From Talaromyces rugulosus (lineage: Eukaryota > Ascomycota > Eurotiomycetes > Eurotiales > Trichocomaceae), in the NCBI RefSeq assembly GCF_013368755.1, contig NC_049561.1, forward strand, positions 6,944,001 to 7,008,000: a stretch of 64,000 nucleotides of DNA, read 5' to 3'. Both the position numbers and the translations under genes were made by a program. The notes beneath the pieces were generated by a model, which worked only from the letters and a program-made list of their open reading frames with translations, had not been told where the DNA came from and made no database searches. The stretch's first letter is position 1. The number at the start of each line of letters is the position of its first letter. This document shows positions 10,522 through 22,359 of the stretch, one piece after another.

Positions 10522-12127
10522 TCAGTCGTTGAGGAACGGGTGCTCCATCAACTCCTGGGCCGTCTTACGCTCCTCGGGCAGCCATGCAAGCATTTGTGTG
10601 ACAAAGGAAAAGAAAGCCTCCCTTTCCTTTGTTTCTAAAGATGGAACCGTGTCTTTTAGGTTTCGAGTCGGTATGAGGTTCTCGTGGAGGAATTTGCCTG
10701 CCCAACACGATCAGCGTGAATGCTCTATTCAAATTACAAACCAGATATACTATTTATAGCTTATCTTCGTCATCAAAGAACGGTCCGCCAAAGTAATCCC
10801 TATTATTTTTGTAGATCCCGCCTCTTTCGTCTGTGATGGCTAGAGCCTACTTAACCTGCGCTATAGAATTCGATATAACGAGCAACTTTTTGGGTGGTGG
10901 GCCAAGAAATGCTATTATCTCCGCAAGATGTGTCTTTGAATTATAATTTCTTTCTGTGTCTTGCATTTGAGTAAATAGCTTTGTGTTTTTAATAATATTC
11001 CAGATCTGTTATAGAATATGAATTAATAGATATATGTATACGTCGTATGTATGTCTTACCATAACTCCTAGATTCCATATGTCCGCACTAAACCTCTAAT
11101 TGTAACCCAGAACGACTTCTTGTGCACGGTAATAGTTAGGCTGTATGGGACGGATGCCAAGTTGAATGGAGCTATCGTGTTTATCTTTACTAAGTAGAGT
11201 CGCTGCGCTAAAATTGGTTATTTGGGGGTATATATTGCCTAGTCTATTTGAATTAAGAGGCCTAAAGTCATTGTGACATCGATAGATACTTCGACCGGTG
11301 TTTGAGTCGGTTTTGCATTGCATAGACTGAGCTGTCTGTTCTGTAACGAATCGGGGAAGAATTCTTTCATTTTTAAAAGTTATGAGTATATTGTCAAGTT
11401 TTAAGTCTAGAGTCGTATCAGTTCATTATTCTTTAAGTAGGTATGTTTCTAATTTCTTGCCAGTGTGGACAATCCTGTATTCAGAGTGCAGGTAATCAAG
11501 ACCAGCTAAGATAATAAGAATATACTCTTTCGTTATTGACAGAGGAAATCTATTGGTCTCAAATCGTTTTTGGTAAAGCCAGAGAGGCTTCTGTGTGGGA
11601 TTGTAGGCTAAGTAGAGATGTTTTCCTATGGGACCTGTCACCTCAAAGCAATCAAGGTAATTGCGTATGACTGGATGACCATGGTGGGACTGGGTTTGCT
11701 GTCTAATGTGCTCTTCAATATCACGCTTATAATGGGAACTGTTAGGATTGTTGTTGTTTATGATTTTTAGGGCGACAAAGCGCTCGGTCTGCCATCGATA
11801 TCTAAGCTATGTCAAAGTCAGCGGCGCGAACTGTAATCACACACTTATAGAAGAAGAGAGGGAGGAGGATGTATACCTTGCTACATCTCGTGCTAACCAT
11901 ACAGTTGAACCCGCCCCCCATCCGATCTTCACCAGCAATTGATAATTATTGGCGAGAATTTCTCCCGGTTTTGCTGGATAATAGTATTTGGGGTTATAAC
12001 TAGGGCCGATCTCCTCATCTACAAGTTCGTGACGAGGGATGGAAGTTGCTGGGACTGATGGCGAGAGCTGGGCTGGTTTCGCGCGGAGGAAAGATATGCG
12101 CTTTATTGCACGGCTCATGGACTGCAT
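10522..12127 (-). pseudogene. Decayed SRPK-like serine/threonine kinase
   Basis: Five exons can be placed: 11877-12127, 11461-11801, 11060-11406, 10765-11005 and 10522-10697. Their total of 1356 nt is divisible by three, so the frame is intact. The translation follows the fungal SRPK-like kinases: YQLLVKIGWGAGSTVWLARD (glycine loop), FVALKII (ATP lysine), LDYLHSE...HTDLKLDN (catalytic loop), RAQEVVLGY, SADIWNLGVMIWNII, GGPFFDDE, and the C-lobe QMLAWLPEERKTAQEL. The gene is broken. A TAG at 11098-11096 and another at 10849-10847 each sit where the family has tryptophan or another residue. The donor of the last intron is ATAAGC instead of GTAAGC (10764). The third exon is joined through a GC-AG intron. 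Both stops fit TG to TA changes, as RIP would produce. Fungal genomes often carry many kinases of this group, some decayed. Confidence 0.85.
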
Positions 12128-13364
12128 TTCCTGGTGAGGAAAAAAATACCCCCTGCAGAGTTACGGCATCAATGGGCCGATGAAGCGAACAGTGAGGAGC
12201 TGGGTTGGTTATAAGTTACATCCCAATTGATGTAAAATAAATAAACAAAGAACATTGAATCATTGATGTCATGCAGTCTTGGCACGCGGTAATAGGCGGA
12301 TCAACTCCACGCCTATCAGAAACATTGAAAGTAGAGATGTAAAAAAATATTAAACGAAGTATTTAATTTGGCTAGATACATGTATAAGAGACACAGGTAA
12401 CTGTACAAGTGATTTGGGAGTGCTCTGGGTAGGTAGAAATTTCCAATATAGCGTAAAATCCTTTATTTCTCCCCTGAACTCAATGACGCATCAACAAAAG
12501 CAAACTCCAATTGAATGTAGATATCTCGTTCTGTGCGTACATATATGAACTTGTTAGCGATCAATGATTGGTTCAAACAAGAATAAATTCGCCCGGCCGG
12601 TTATTGTCTCGTGTTTGGGCTTCTTCGAGCACATTTGTCAATGTCGACGAATGGTTCTCGATCTTCATATACAACGCTAGTGAACTATTCAAGCTGGCTG
12701 GATAAACGGATTCTCCTCAGCGGTAACAATTCTTCTGTTTTGATTACCCGTAAACGATGATCTTTTGACGTGGATAGGGCCGAATTGTGTACAAAAGTGA
12801 CAGTCGTACGCAAAGAATCCTTGGATCGTCAAGGAGTTCCTAGGCATGTCACGGACACGAGGTCACTAATTCAGATGACACGAGTGACGTCTAGATCTCG
12901 CGTCTAAGTTGACAAACTTGCCATGGACGGTGACTCAGAGTCAGTGAACTGGTGAAAACAAATGAGAGGTCAGGAAAGGATGAACCATGTATTATCTTGT
13001 ACGTGAAAATGAAGACATGCCCACAGCTGTGCTTGAGACTGTTCCCATCTGAAGTTGCCCTTGAAAGGAAGAAGAATAAATCACAAGGTCAAGAACGGTT
13101 GTCAAGAGATAAATGCGGGTGTTGCGCGTGTTTGTTATTTCCCCTTTTTGTCACCGCCCAACCTCACTTTTCCCTCTCCCCCACAACAACCTCAGCCTCT
13201 TCCATTCACTGCAGTATGCGGTCATTTTTTCACATGCGTATCATCTCATGATTCTGATGAGACGAAAAGTCGTTTACTCGTATGATCACGTTACACTTTG
13301 ACACCGCCTTACAACACTACCACATCGAAGAAGGAGAGAAGCCAGAAACGTACATCCAAGCAAC
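12128..13364. other. 1.2 kb between kinase pseudogene and RBR gene
   Basis: It contains the former promoter of the kinase and the promoter of the RBR ligase gene. Just upstream of 13365 there is a pyrimidine- and CA-rich leader (CCCTCTCCCCCACAACAAC type). No coding region, RNA gene or clear repeat recognised. Confidence 0.5.
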
Positions 13365-14539
13365 ATGTCGGGATTTGATCTATCATGCCTAGATGAGCAG
13401 TCTGCTCTCATAGCCCTCCAGGTACAAATGGACGACCTCGACGACTTAGACACAAGCAAAACACACAACACTCAACCTGACCAAACGTCAGATGCTGAGA
13501 CGTCCCTTCACCTATACGCAAGAGAGCTCAAACGCCTGAAGAGTACTATTGGCGACAAAATCCTGGCACAGAGCATGGCCAATCATGCTCTTTTGGAAAA
13601 TGCTGATGGTGAGGCCGAGATAAATTCGACTTGTTGCGGAAGGAAGAGACCGCGACCGTTCGCGCTGCAGTGTGAGGTGTGTAGCGAAGAGAAAGAATCC
13701 ACCGAAGTCTTTCGTTTAAATTGCGATCACCTCTACTGTAATGAGTGTTTACAGAAACTCTTCGAAGGGTTAATGACAGACGAATCGCTTTTTCCTCCAC
13801 GCTGCTGTCGAAAGACAATTGATATCGAGAACGCCGGAACGTTCTTGACTCCAGATATTATCAAGAGGTTCAACAACAGAAAAATTGAGATCGAGACACC
13901 CAATAGAATCTACTGCAGCTCGAACCTGTGCTCGTCGTTTATACACCCAGACAATATTACCGCTGATGTCGCTACTTGCCAGAAATGTGGAATCGTCACT
14001 TGTGCCATCTGCAAGACAGAGTCACATGCTGGTGACTGCCCCAACGACCCAGCCATTCAAAGTCTTCGGCACCTCTCTAGTGAAAAAGGATGGCAAAGCT
14101 GCTACAACTGTAACAGAATCATCGAACTGACTACAGGGTGCAATCACATTACGTATGACCCCCTAGCACTGGCCGATAAATCAAACATACTAACTTTGAA
14201 AAAAGTTGCTATTGCCGTGCTGAGTTTTGCTACCAGTGCGGCCATCAATGGCAGACATGTTCGTGCCCACTGTGGGAGGAAGAAAATCTCCTTCTCCGTG
14301 CTGCGGAAGTCGTAGACCAGAATGATGGCGGGAATATCGATCCCCAAGAGCGTGTCCAAAGAATCCTTGCAGCTATTGGCGTTTTACGACAGAACCCTCA
14401 CTGTGAACACGAGGCGTGGGATCAGATCAATGGGCCCCAAAAATGTGATGAGTGCTCGTATCGAATGCCCAAGTTCACCTTTCAATGTCGAGAATGTGGA
14501 ATCCAATTTTGCCAACGATGCAGGAGAAACAGACTCTAG
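13365..14539 (+). CDS. RBR-type (RING-IBR-RING) E3 ubiquitin ligase
   Basis: Exons 13365-14152 and 14206-14539 give 373 aa; the 53-bp intron has a perfect TACTAAC branch site. RING1 starts at CEVCSEEKE and includes the LNCDHLYCNECL block. The IBR follows with YCSSNLCSSFIH and CQKCGIVTCAICKTESHAGDCP. RING2 reads CYNCNRIIELTTGCNHITCYCRAEFCYQCG. The cysteine after HIT matches the catalytic RING2 cysteine of RBR ligases, which accepts ubiquitin from the E2 before passing it to substrate. The codon just before this cysteine is split by the intron, so correct splicing creates the active site. After RING2 another Cys-rich stretch (CDECSYRM..CRECGIQFCQRC) may bind zinc. Fungi have many such RBR proteins of unknown substrate; no specific target can be named. 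Confidence 0.85.
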
Positions 14540-15305
14540 CTCTGTCCGCCTTGAATCCATGACTCATCTGAACTACGTTGAATTGCATTTTAAAGAAGGG
14601 CAAATACTTTACACGTCTCATCTTTGTATGTTTGTTTTTTATTTAAAATGGAATGTCCACTATTCGTGGAACACAATGCTTTAAGAATGAGCGAACGGTA
14701 TGCCTGGGGTACCGTATCGTCAATGCCATAGTCGTCAACGAGTCAGGTAAGAGTGGAAGCAATAATGAAATGGAAAATGCATGCGTATACAGTCAATCCA
14801 AGTATCATACGTCGGAAAATAGTAGCACAGAGCACACTTGTGCCACGGAGACTACAGCGAACTCGGAGAAATAGCAGCAAGCTCGGAGAAATACGCACAG
14901 ACAAGACACCCACCGGGAAAACTCTCGTCCGGATAACGCGGTGACTCGACGATTATGGAGAGCTATTTCCAAGAAACCTTCTATCAACTTCAAAGGCCGT
15001 GTCTGATAGTCTAGTCCTAAGGTGCTTGGTGCATAGCGGCGGTGGAGCATTCGTCTCTCCCCCACGGGGTCCGGGGTGAGTGTTCCCCACTCAATATTGA
15101 ATATACGGGTCTGGGATTTATGCACCCCCATGCTAAGATCTTTGACAGGCATGGTAGTTATCAACGTATCAGCTGGTGGTGTAACGAGTGGGGGTTGACT
15201 TAAAAGGACGGGTATTTCCTTCGGTGTGAGGCCTGTCCATCTGCCTGTCAACTCTTGACTGTTCGCCTGAGCATTAGTACTAGATACTCTTCCTAACTCT
15301 TATGG
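14540..15305. other. Intergenic stretch, no gene seen
   Basis: About 770 bp. Around 14865-14895 a short direct repeat (CTCGGAGAAATA, twice) occurs. Open frames on both strands show no family resemblance. The right end is the promoter of the sugar porter. Confidence 0.5.
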
Positions 15306-16916
15306 TTGAAGAGAGGACAAACAGCCATGTTCGGGTTCGATATAGATTTCGCTCGTCACCGGTGGGCAATCTTTTACTGCTCTGTTTCCGCCATCGGAGC
15401 TCTTGTTTTTGGATATGACAACACCTACTACAGCGGTATCCTGGGGATGCAACAGTTCAAGAACGATTTTGGCGACCATTATGTTAACGGTGAAAAGGCA
15501 TTGGCCACCCAATTTACGTCGGTCACCACCTCGAGCATCTACATTGGTGATATGCTGGGCGCGTTGATATCAGGTCCTTTGAACGACCGCTTTGGCCGCA
15601 AAACGGTCCTATGGATTGCGTCGTTTTTCGTCTTAGCTGGGGGAATTACACAGGTTGCAGACACCAGTTACGAGGCTGTCATTATTGTCGGACGCATCTT
15701 GATTGGTCTAGGTGTCGGAAATTTCACAGTTACTTCTCTTCTCTAGTCAGTCACCCACTTTTTAATTCTGTTGTTTGACGAAAAGAATATTGACAATGTC
15801 AGTATGGGCGAAGTCGCACCTATCGAGATCAGAAGTCCGGCACTGTACATGTATCAGTTCCTTCAATCTTGTTCCCAGCTCGTTGCGTCTGGCGTGACCC
15901 AAGGTACCAACTCAATAAACTCGACACTTTCATATAAACTTCCTATGGGTGGTCTTGTTATATTACCTTTAGTTATGTTTATCATGCTCCCCTTCATTCC
16001 TGAAAGCCCAACATGGTATGTCTCTCGCGGGAAAAGAGACGAGGCGGAGAAGTCCCTTCGAAAAATCCACCAAAATGACACATCTTATGACCCATCAGCC
16101 GACTTGGCACTGCTCGAGCAAGCCAGAGAGTATGAAGAGGAGCAATTACGCGCATCGTCGTGGAAATCGCTCTTACTCGATTCGGTGGAACGGAAGAAAC
16201 TCGTTTGGGCCGCCGGTGGCATGTATGCCCAGCAGATTTGTGGGATTATTTTCTTCTACAATTACGGCGTCGTTTTTGCCGAAGCACTAGGTGTCTCTCA
16301 GCCCTTTACCATAACATTGATCACGATGATCTTGCAGATTTTCGCCGTCGGTGCCTGTGTACTTACAGCCAATAAACTCAGCAGGAGGTCAAATCTTTTG
16401 GTGAGCACAGGAATGATCTTCCTTGGCTTTATCGTGATTGGAGGCATTGGGACACAAAAAGAGCTATCAACGGCGTCCAAGTACGTTGTTGTCGTTTTCT
16501 CATATGTCGTCATTTGTGCGTACAATTTCGGACAAGGTCCTCTCTCCTACGCGGTGACACGAGAGCTTTCTGTCGGCGTTAACCAGAACAAAATCATTTC
16601 TGTCTCGGTGGTCTCGTTGTACTTCTTCCTCTGGCTCATCTCCTTTACCGCGCCATATCTTTACGATAACGCGGGGCTTGGTCCAATGGTGGGGTTTGTC
16701 TACGCCGGAACGACGCTGACGTCTCTTGCTTGGGTCTGGTTTTGTGTCGGGGAAACACAAGGCCGGACGCAAATTGAGATCTCGCTGTTTTTCACCAACC
16801 ACATCCCGGCACGCAAGTGGAAAACGCATGTCTTTCCTGAATTTCAGGCACTGAATAAGGAAAAGAACCAGTTTGAAGGAGAAAAACCGGATGTTCAGCA
16901 CATGGAACAGACTTGA
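15306..16916 (+). CDS. MFS sugar porter (sugar/H+ symporter family)
   Basis: Exons 15306-15745 and 15803-16916 give 517 aa, the usual length for a 12-helix sugar porter. Signatures seen are FGYDNTYYSGILGMQQF in helix 1, the D(R)FGRK loop (NDRFGRKTVLWIA), GRILIGLGVGNFTV, the PESPTWYVSRGKRDEA motif after helix 6, and a C-terminal GETQGRT in place of the usual PETKGRS. It should act in the plasma membrane, taking up a mono- or disaccharide with protons; the substrate cannot be told. The intron donor is GTCAGT, slightly off consensus, but the join restores the conserved YMGEVAPIEIRS block. A second ATG seven codons in is an alternative start. Confidence 0.85.
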
Positions 16917-17329
16917 ATCAAGTTTTATTTGGCAATCTCACATTTTATTAGGAGTATCTAGTATTAGATGTGGCCCGTTTTCTCTCGCTACTAGTAGTAT
17001 TTAGGAAGTTTGCATACGGCAATGTGAATTATGTGAGCTTGGTTGATGTCAAAGGTTCCACTACTTACCGTATAGTGGCCCAGTATAGTAGTACCTTTTC
17101 CCACAGAGTTCAATTCTAAAGGGATAAAAATAAACATAATGTATCATATCCTGTTGATGCCTGAGGCAGAGAACTGCTGTTGACAAGTCCCCACTTATTA
17201 CATAAAACTGACCAATAGGCAGCGTACCACAGACCCTAAAACTCAAAAGCTTAAATCGAAACTCGAATTTTTTCTTTCGGGTTGATTGTGGAGATGACAA
17301 TAGCTTTTGCCTGAATAAAAAAATCCACA
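16917..17329. other. Short intergenic region
   Basis: About 410 bp with the 3' flank of the sugar porter and the promoter of the BTB gene. Nothing else seen. Confidence 0.5.
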
Positions 17330-19029
17330 ATGGCAAGCCCCATTTCCAAAGCGTGAGTTGTTTCCAGAAGTCAAGCTTATAATTGCGACTAAGTAATTTA
17401 AACAGCACCTTTGCGGGTGGCATTACAACCCTTCACATTGGGTCCAAGCAAGTCGTGTTCGATGTGCACTCTAGCCTGCTGAGCGAGCAATCCTCTTACT
17501 TCGCAGATGTCTTGAGTAAACAGCAGCACACAAATAGGGCGCCTATTGAGCTGTTGAATGAGAACCCCAATATCTTCCATCTCCTGGCGAACTGGCTTTA
17601 CCACCAAAGGATAATCAATACCTCATCTCCCCGTTTAGAACCGGATTGGCAGGACCTGATCCATCTATGGCTTCTAGCGGACCGAGTCCAAATGCGGGGC
17701 TTGCAAAGAGATGTTATATCGTGTTTGCGGCAGAAAATCGAGCCGCAGAGTAGTAACAACAACAAGGCAGTGTGTCCGTTGGACATGATAGACTATGCTT
17801 ATAAGCGTACAAGTCCGCATAGTCCACTGCGACGTGTTATTTCTGAAGTCTGGGTGGAGAATGCGAGACACGTGAAAGAGTTAGGCCGACTGGTCACTAA
17901 ATTGCCAACTGGGTTCCTGGAGGATGTGTGTTTTGCCTTTGTGAAGAAAACGCAGGGGGCAGAACAGCATAATGATGAGGTGGAAAGTATTTCGAGGACA
18001 GAAGATGCAAATGAGCATGCAACGGAAAAGAATGGACAGTTTCGAGAGGAAGAAACCACGCCTGCACCACCGAGCCAACCTCCCACAGCAGTCGAGCTTA
18101 ACCAGACGCAATATGAACTCCCTATGGAAACACTAGCTCCAGCAGCTCCAGTGGTGGAAACTTTTGAGCAGAGCAACGATCATCTATTCGAGCCCGACTC
18201 TGCCACTGTCGCTACTAGCTTCCAAGAAGAAGAGCCAGTACCTATTTACCGAGAAACGCCTCCGGATGACAACATATCAATAATTGACCCAACAACCCAG
18301 TCAGTTTCTTCAAAATCAAGCAAGAAAAAGAAAAAGAACAAGAACAATGGGACTCTTCGTGATATTGCAGGGCCAGACTCGTTCCCGCAGCAGGAAAACG
18401 GAACTCCAGACCGGTACATGAACGGCTTCAACGGCAATGGGCCGCACCATTTTCAAGCGAGTCAACAGCGGCAACCAGATTTTGATGACGATGAAGCCCG
18501 GATTCCTCAGCAATGGACCCTTCCGGTGCAGCCCATGAGTGATGTTGGTTCGTTGAGGAATGGCCAGGGTGCTTCAGGTGACTTTTCGTCCAAGAAAAAT
18601 AACAAAAAGAAAAACAAACAACAACAGCATGTTCCAAACAACCAACAAGGCCCTCCTCCAACCGGACCACGAGCAGACAGGAACAGACAGAACGACTTCT
18701 CTCCGCGTACTCAGTCCCCTACTCCGTCATTCTCACATAGCCGTCATAACACCAATGGCAGCCAGTATCAGTACCAGCAGCGCCAACAGCACCAGAACCA
18801 ACACCAGCATCAGCACCAGAACCAGCACCAGCACCAGCACCAGAACCAGCAGCCGCAGCCAAATAGCCGAAAAACCCGCGACAGAGACAACGGCCCGAGA
18901 GAGTCGAGAGAGTCGGTCTATCAAAAAGACAGAAGAAATCAAACGATGGGTTCCAGGCTTGATCCCGCTCTTCAGACATCACAGCCGATGCGAAATGGAA
19001 GATCGGACCAGAAACCTAGGAGAAGATGA
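17330..19029 (+). CDS. BTB/POZ-domain protein with Gln/His-rich tail
   Basis: Exon 1 is only 23 nt (17330-17352). After a 53-bp intron (GTGAGT to ACAG, with a GACTAAG branch) exon 2 runs 17406-19029; together they give 548 aa starting MASPISKATFAGG. Residues about 8-110 are a BTB/POZ domain (LHIGSKQVVFDVHSSLLSEQSSYFADVL, then NIFHLLANWLYHQRI). The middle is acidic and disordered with a Lys-rich patch (KSSKKKKKNKN) and a second one (KKNNKKKNKQQQ). The tail has a run of Q/H/N repeats coded by CAGCACCAGAACCAG-like units at about 18776-18870, and it ends in a basic RSDQKPRRR. Fungal BTB proteins of this layout are uncharacterised. A Cul3-adaptor or scaffold role is possible but not shown by the sequence. 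Confidence 0.8.
18776..18870 (+). repeat. Coding microsatellite for Gln/His/Asn repeats
   Basis: Imperfect repeat of CAG, CAC and AAC triplets inside the BTB gene. It encodes an alternating Q-H-Q-N tract of roughly 30 residues. It is in frame and not interrupted. The opposite strand reads as an artificial Leu/Val run, which is only its shadow. Confidence 0.85.
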
Positions 19030-19992
19030 GGCATTTGAAAGCAGTCAAAAGTCACCTGGTCCTCGGCCATTAATTTTGAAATTTACAGAAATGATTTGTT
19101 TATGTTTGTCTTTTTGGTTTGATGCTTTACGATTGTTTGCTGGCAAGCAACTCTAGTTTACATTTTGTATTTCGATATACAAAAGCTGCACTTTTAATAC
19201 ACGTACTTTCAACCTGTCAATACTCATACTACGTCCCCGCCATTGAGTAGGAGTCGGGATTATCCCCGGCGTCTCCCCGCGGAACCCGCAAGTAACGTTG
19301 CTATTTAGACTATCTTAGGGTTCCATCTGTACCGAGACGATGCCGACATGGCACCTGGAAGTGAACCTCTAAATAATGGATGTCTGTATGTATTCTGGGA
19401 GCGTTGTTTATAAAATTGTATTATCATTAACAGTCTTAGCGCCACGACACAACTACAATTAACCCCGACTATACTGAAGTAGAGGTGTATGAATAACATC
19501 GGAAACATTAACACAAATTTTGGATCGAGGTATATAAGATTTAACATATTGAAAATTCAAAGTTTTATCTGTGCTGTCGTGCCGAATCTATCGGTTTATC
19601 ACTCGATGGCGAGTATAGCCTAACCCTTAGCTGATCAATTACAAGTCATTTAGATAATAGCCTTCGTGAATGATCACACCCAGAGTCGGTCATGCGTAAG
19701 AAGATAGGTCCATTGGGCCAAGTGTCACCTTTCACTGTGTAGATAGTTAAATAGAATGATGTGCACTTAAAATAGAGGATGAAAACTGGGCTGCTATTCT
19801 TGCACGCCCATTCTATTTCACACCAGATTACGAACTCATCAACAACAACTGTCGTCGACAAGGATAGAACCATCTATTTTTTGTGAACTATCCCTCTCGA
19901 CAATTTAAACCTTATAACTATGATGTTCTACCTGTTGTGAAAGGTCCATGAGTGCCAGTAAGCTTTCATTTTCCAGTATATCGATGCTGTAA
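19030..19992. other. Left flank of the uronan cluster
   Basis: About 960 bp between the BTB gene and the MFS permease. It holds the 3' ends of both genes and a dispersed repeat copy (19496-19564). A GC-rich block ATCCCCGGCGTCTCCCCGC at about 19260 resembles one at about 28447. No gene seen. Confidence 0.55.
19496..19564 (+). repeat. Dispersed repeat A, copy 1 (left of uronan cluster)
   Basis: A 69-bp block beginning ACATCGGAAACATTAACAC and ending ATTCAAAGTT. It aligns without gaps to 28528-28596 in the same orientation. Many differences are C/T or G/A transitions, as expected of old copies mutated by RIP. Weaker similarity extends upstream (ACTATACTGAAGTA versus ACTATTTGAAGTA). I cannot tell the parent element. 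Confidence 0.75.
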
Positions 19993-21713
19993 CTAATATA
20001 CATAACGAAAGTTGGGATTTTCGAGATCTGTGAGATCCTCAAATGCCAAATCATGGGATATTTCTCTAGACTGCTGGTTCTTGGTCCGATTCCTACGCAC
20101 AAGAATGACTCTTGTCACGAGAACTAGGCAAACATAAACGGCGTATATGACAATATGTGCCAAAAAGCCATGTAGATACCTGGGGGCGTCAGAATTTTGG
20201 AAGATTTGCGGCGCAATCAGATTGCCAACAGCCCAGCCGATGAAGAGCATGGTCATGGTGAAGCCCTTTTTGGTTTGTCCGGCAATATTACGTGTGATCA
20301 GTGAAATTATCATGTTGCCCTCGGCGAGAAAAAATTGTGTGCAGTAAAAGGCGATAAGCATGCCCCCTGCGTTGGAGGCGGAGGGCGTGACCACGAGGAT
20401 GACAATAGTGCCAACAATGGCTGGCACAGACCACAGCTATTAATTAAGTTAGTTTGTTCTATTTACATCTAGACTCATGCCTACAAGCCTGAATATTATC
20501 CACTTACAATCATAACAAAGCATGTTTGTCCGAATCTCTCGGACGCCCATGCGGACCCTACCATCACTGCAATCGTCCATGCTCCTTGGGCGATGTTGAG
20601 GAGATCCGTCTGCAGCATCGAGAACCCGAATTGTTGAATAATGAGGTTAGAAAATACCCCAAGACCGCCGATTACCAGGTTAGCGACAGCAATGAGCAGG
20701 ACACAGCACCACACAAATGGATCTTTGATGGATTCAATAACCTGGTATTTCTTATAATTTTTGTTCTCAATACCGGTCTCATTGTGGCGGACGCGTTCAA
20801 TCATCAAGGCTTTATCTTCCTCGCTGAAGCACTTGGCCGACATAGGACTGTCCGGCAGAAAGATACCAATGCAGACGGACCAGACGCAGGTTGCGACACC
20901 TAGAACTACATATAGGAGCTGCCAGTTTTTGATCGGTCCATTAGTGAAATGGGAGACACCAAAGGATAAAAGTCCTCCGACCTTAAGTTTGTCAGAAAAA
21001 GGTTTCGTCTTTTCTATGCTAACCAGCAAAAGACATGTGGCATACCATTAATTGCACTCCATACATGCAGTACCAAATCGAATTCAAGAGAGACTGCTCC
21101 TCTCTTCTATACCACATTGTAGTCCTAGGCAAGAGTCAATAAAAGCTTCTTCCAAATGAGAGAGTAATAACAAACAGTAGCATCATGGCCGGTTGAACGC
21201 AACTTTCGAAAAACCCCAACAGAAATCGGACCATCATCAGGGATGCAAACCGGGTTGAAGCGGCCGAGCATGTCACAACGGCTCCCCATATAAAGACGTT
21301 GACCGCAAGAGTCTTCGCCACGGGAAACTTTTGAAGGAGAACATTTTGAGGATATTCACCGACTAGGATGCCAATATATAGAATGGTTCCCAACCATGAA
21401 TACTACAAGAAAATATGTTCAGTAAGCTGTGAAAGGAAGCGTGTTCCAGTGGGAAGGACGATTATCTTACTTGTTGTCCCACAAGGTGTGCGTCTTTCTT
21501 AATTCCCATAATGGAAGCATAATTGAGGATCCCCTTGTCCAGGGATTGGAAGAAGTAAGTGATCACCTGGAAAACAAGGATACGACGACTAATTTTCCAG
21601 AAGAGTTTTCTATCCGTGGATGCATCAATTACAATTCCTTGGTTGGTCGCGTAAGCATTTTCCTTTTCCGTCGCTTCGAGATGGATAGTCGCCAGGTTAT
21701 TTTTCGAGGCCAT
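19993..21713 (-). CDS. MFS permease, anion:cation symporter (Dal5/allantoate) family
   Basis: Five exons (21471-21713, 21176-21402, 21046-21124, 20508-20981, 19993-20436) give 488 aa. The layout fits the ACS family: cytosolic N-terminus, a first helix ISRRILVFQVITYFFQSLDKGILNYAS, GILVGEYPQNVLLQKFPVAK, RFLLGFFESCVQPAM, the long central loop after LPDSP..AKCFSEEDKALMIERVR, and 12 predicted helices. ACS permeases carry organic anions such as allantoate, nicotinate, galactonate or uronates. Sitting beside a polysaccharide lyase and a GH88 hydrolase, it is the obvious importer of the acidic sugar products; that substrate is inferred. All introns have GT-AG ends and the reading frame is intact. Confidence 0.88.
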
Positions 21714-22359
21714 GGTGTAATGAAACAGAGAAATTTGTTAAAATGATCATAATTCGCGATATTCGTAGAGAGTATTTGTAGCCCTAACCATAGCTACCAC
21801 ACGGAGAATCCCCTAATAAGGATCTATTCGACTCGACCATGGTCGCCGGAGAAAGGGCCGGCGATTCGTCCGTGCGAGCCATTTCACACGAAATGTTCCC
21901 GAGCCTAAACATTGAAGCTTTGTTGCAGTCCGTGGTATAGTCCGCGCAATCAATAGTGGCACGGTAATGAAGGGTCCGAATTAGAGCCATCGATATTAGG
22001 ACGACAAAAATGCTAGATATGTTGACGGGATTGTACAAAAACGAAGGAAGGTGATATACTACTCGAATATATTTATATTGAAGACATCTGACAGAAAAAC
22101 ATTACATTCGGTAGTTTCAACATCTGTATAGTACCTCGGTGTTTGTAAATACATCAATTTTACCAGTTTCTGATCAAGTGAAAATTACATTAATCTTAAA
22201 GTCGGCGATAAAAACTCTGAAAGAGCTGGTACTGGGAATTACAATTCAGATTTCAGACCATCAAGTAATAAACCAAAACAGCGCATTACCCTTGTACACT
22301 CTAGAAATTGAAACCAATTAAATCGCCTAAAGTATACATTCGGAATGATGGAATGCTGA
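21714..22359. other. Promoter region of the MFS permease
   Basis: About 645 bp upstream of the minus-strand permease, and also the 3' flank of the lyase gene. Contains AT-rich stretches around 22040-22330. No gene seen. Confidence 0.5.

Noticed and set aside
14805..15251. 148-codon minus-strand frame between RBR and sugar-porter genes
   Set aside because: No recognisable family, overlaps the expected promoter of the sugar porter, and has odd composition.
15801..15803. Sugar porter at 15306-16916 as two genes
   Set aside because: The stop at the end of the first frame is removed by a 57-bp intron that restores the conserved YMGEVAP block.
18719..18982. Minus-strand frame with Leu/Val and Gly/Ala runs that look like membrane helices
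   Set aside because: Produced by the CAG/CAC repeat of the BTB gene on the other strand.
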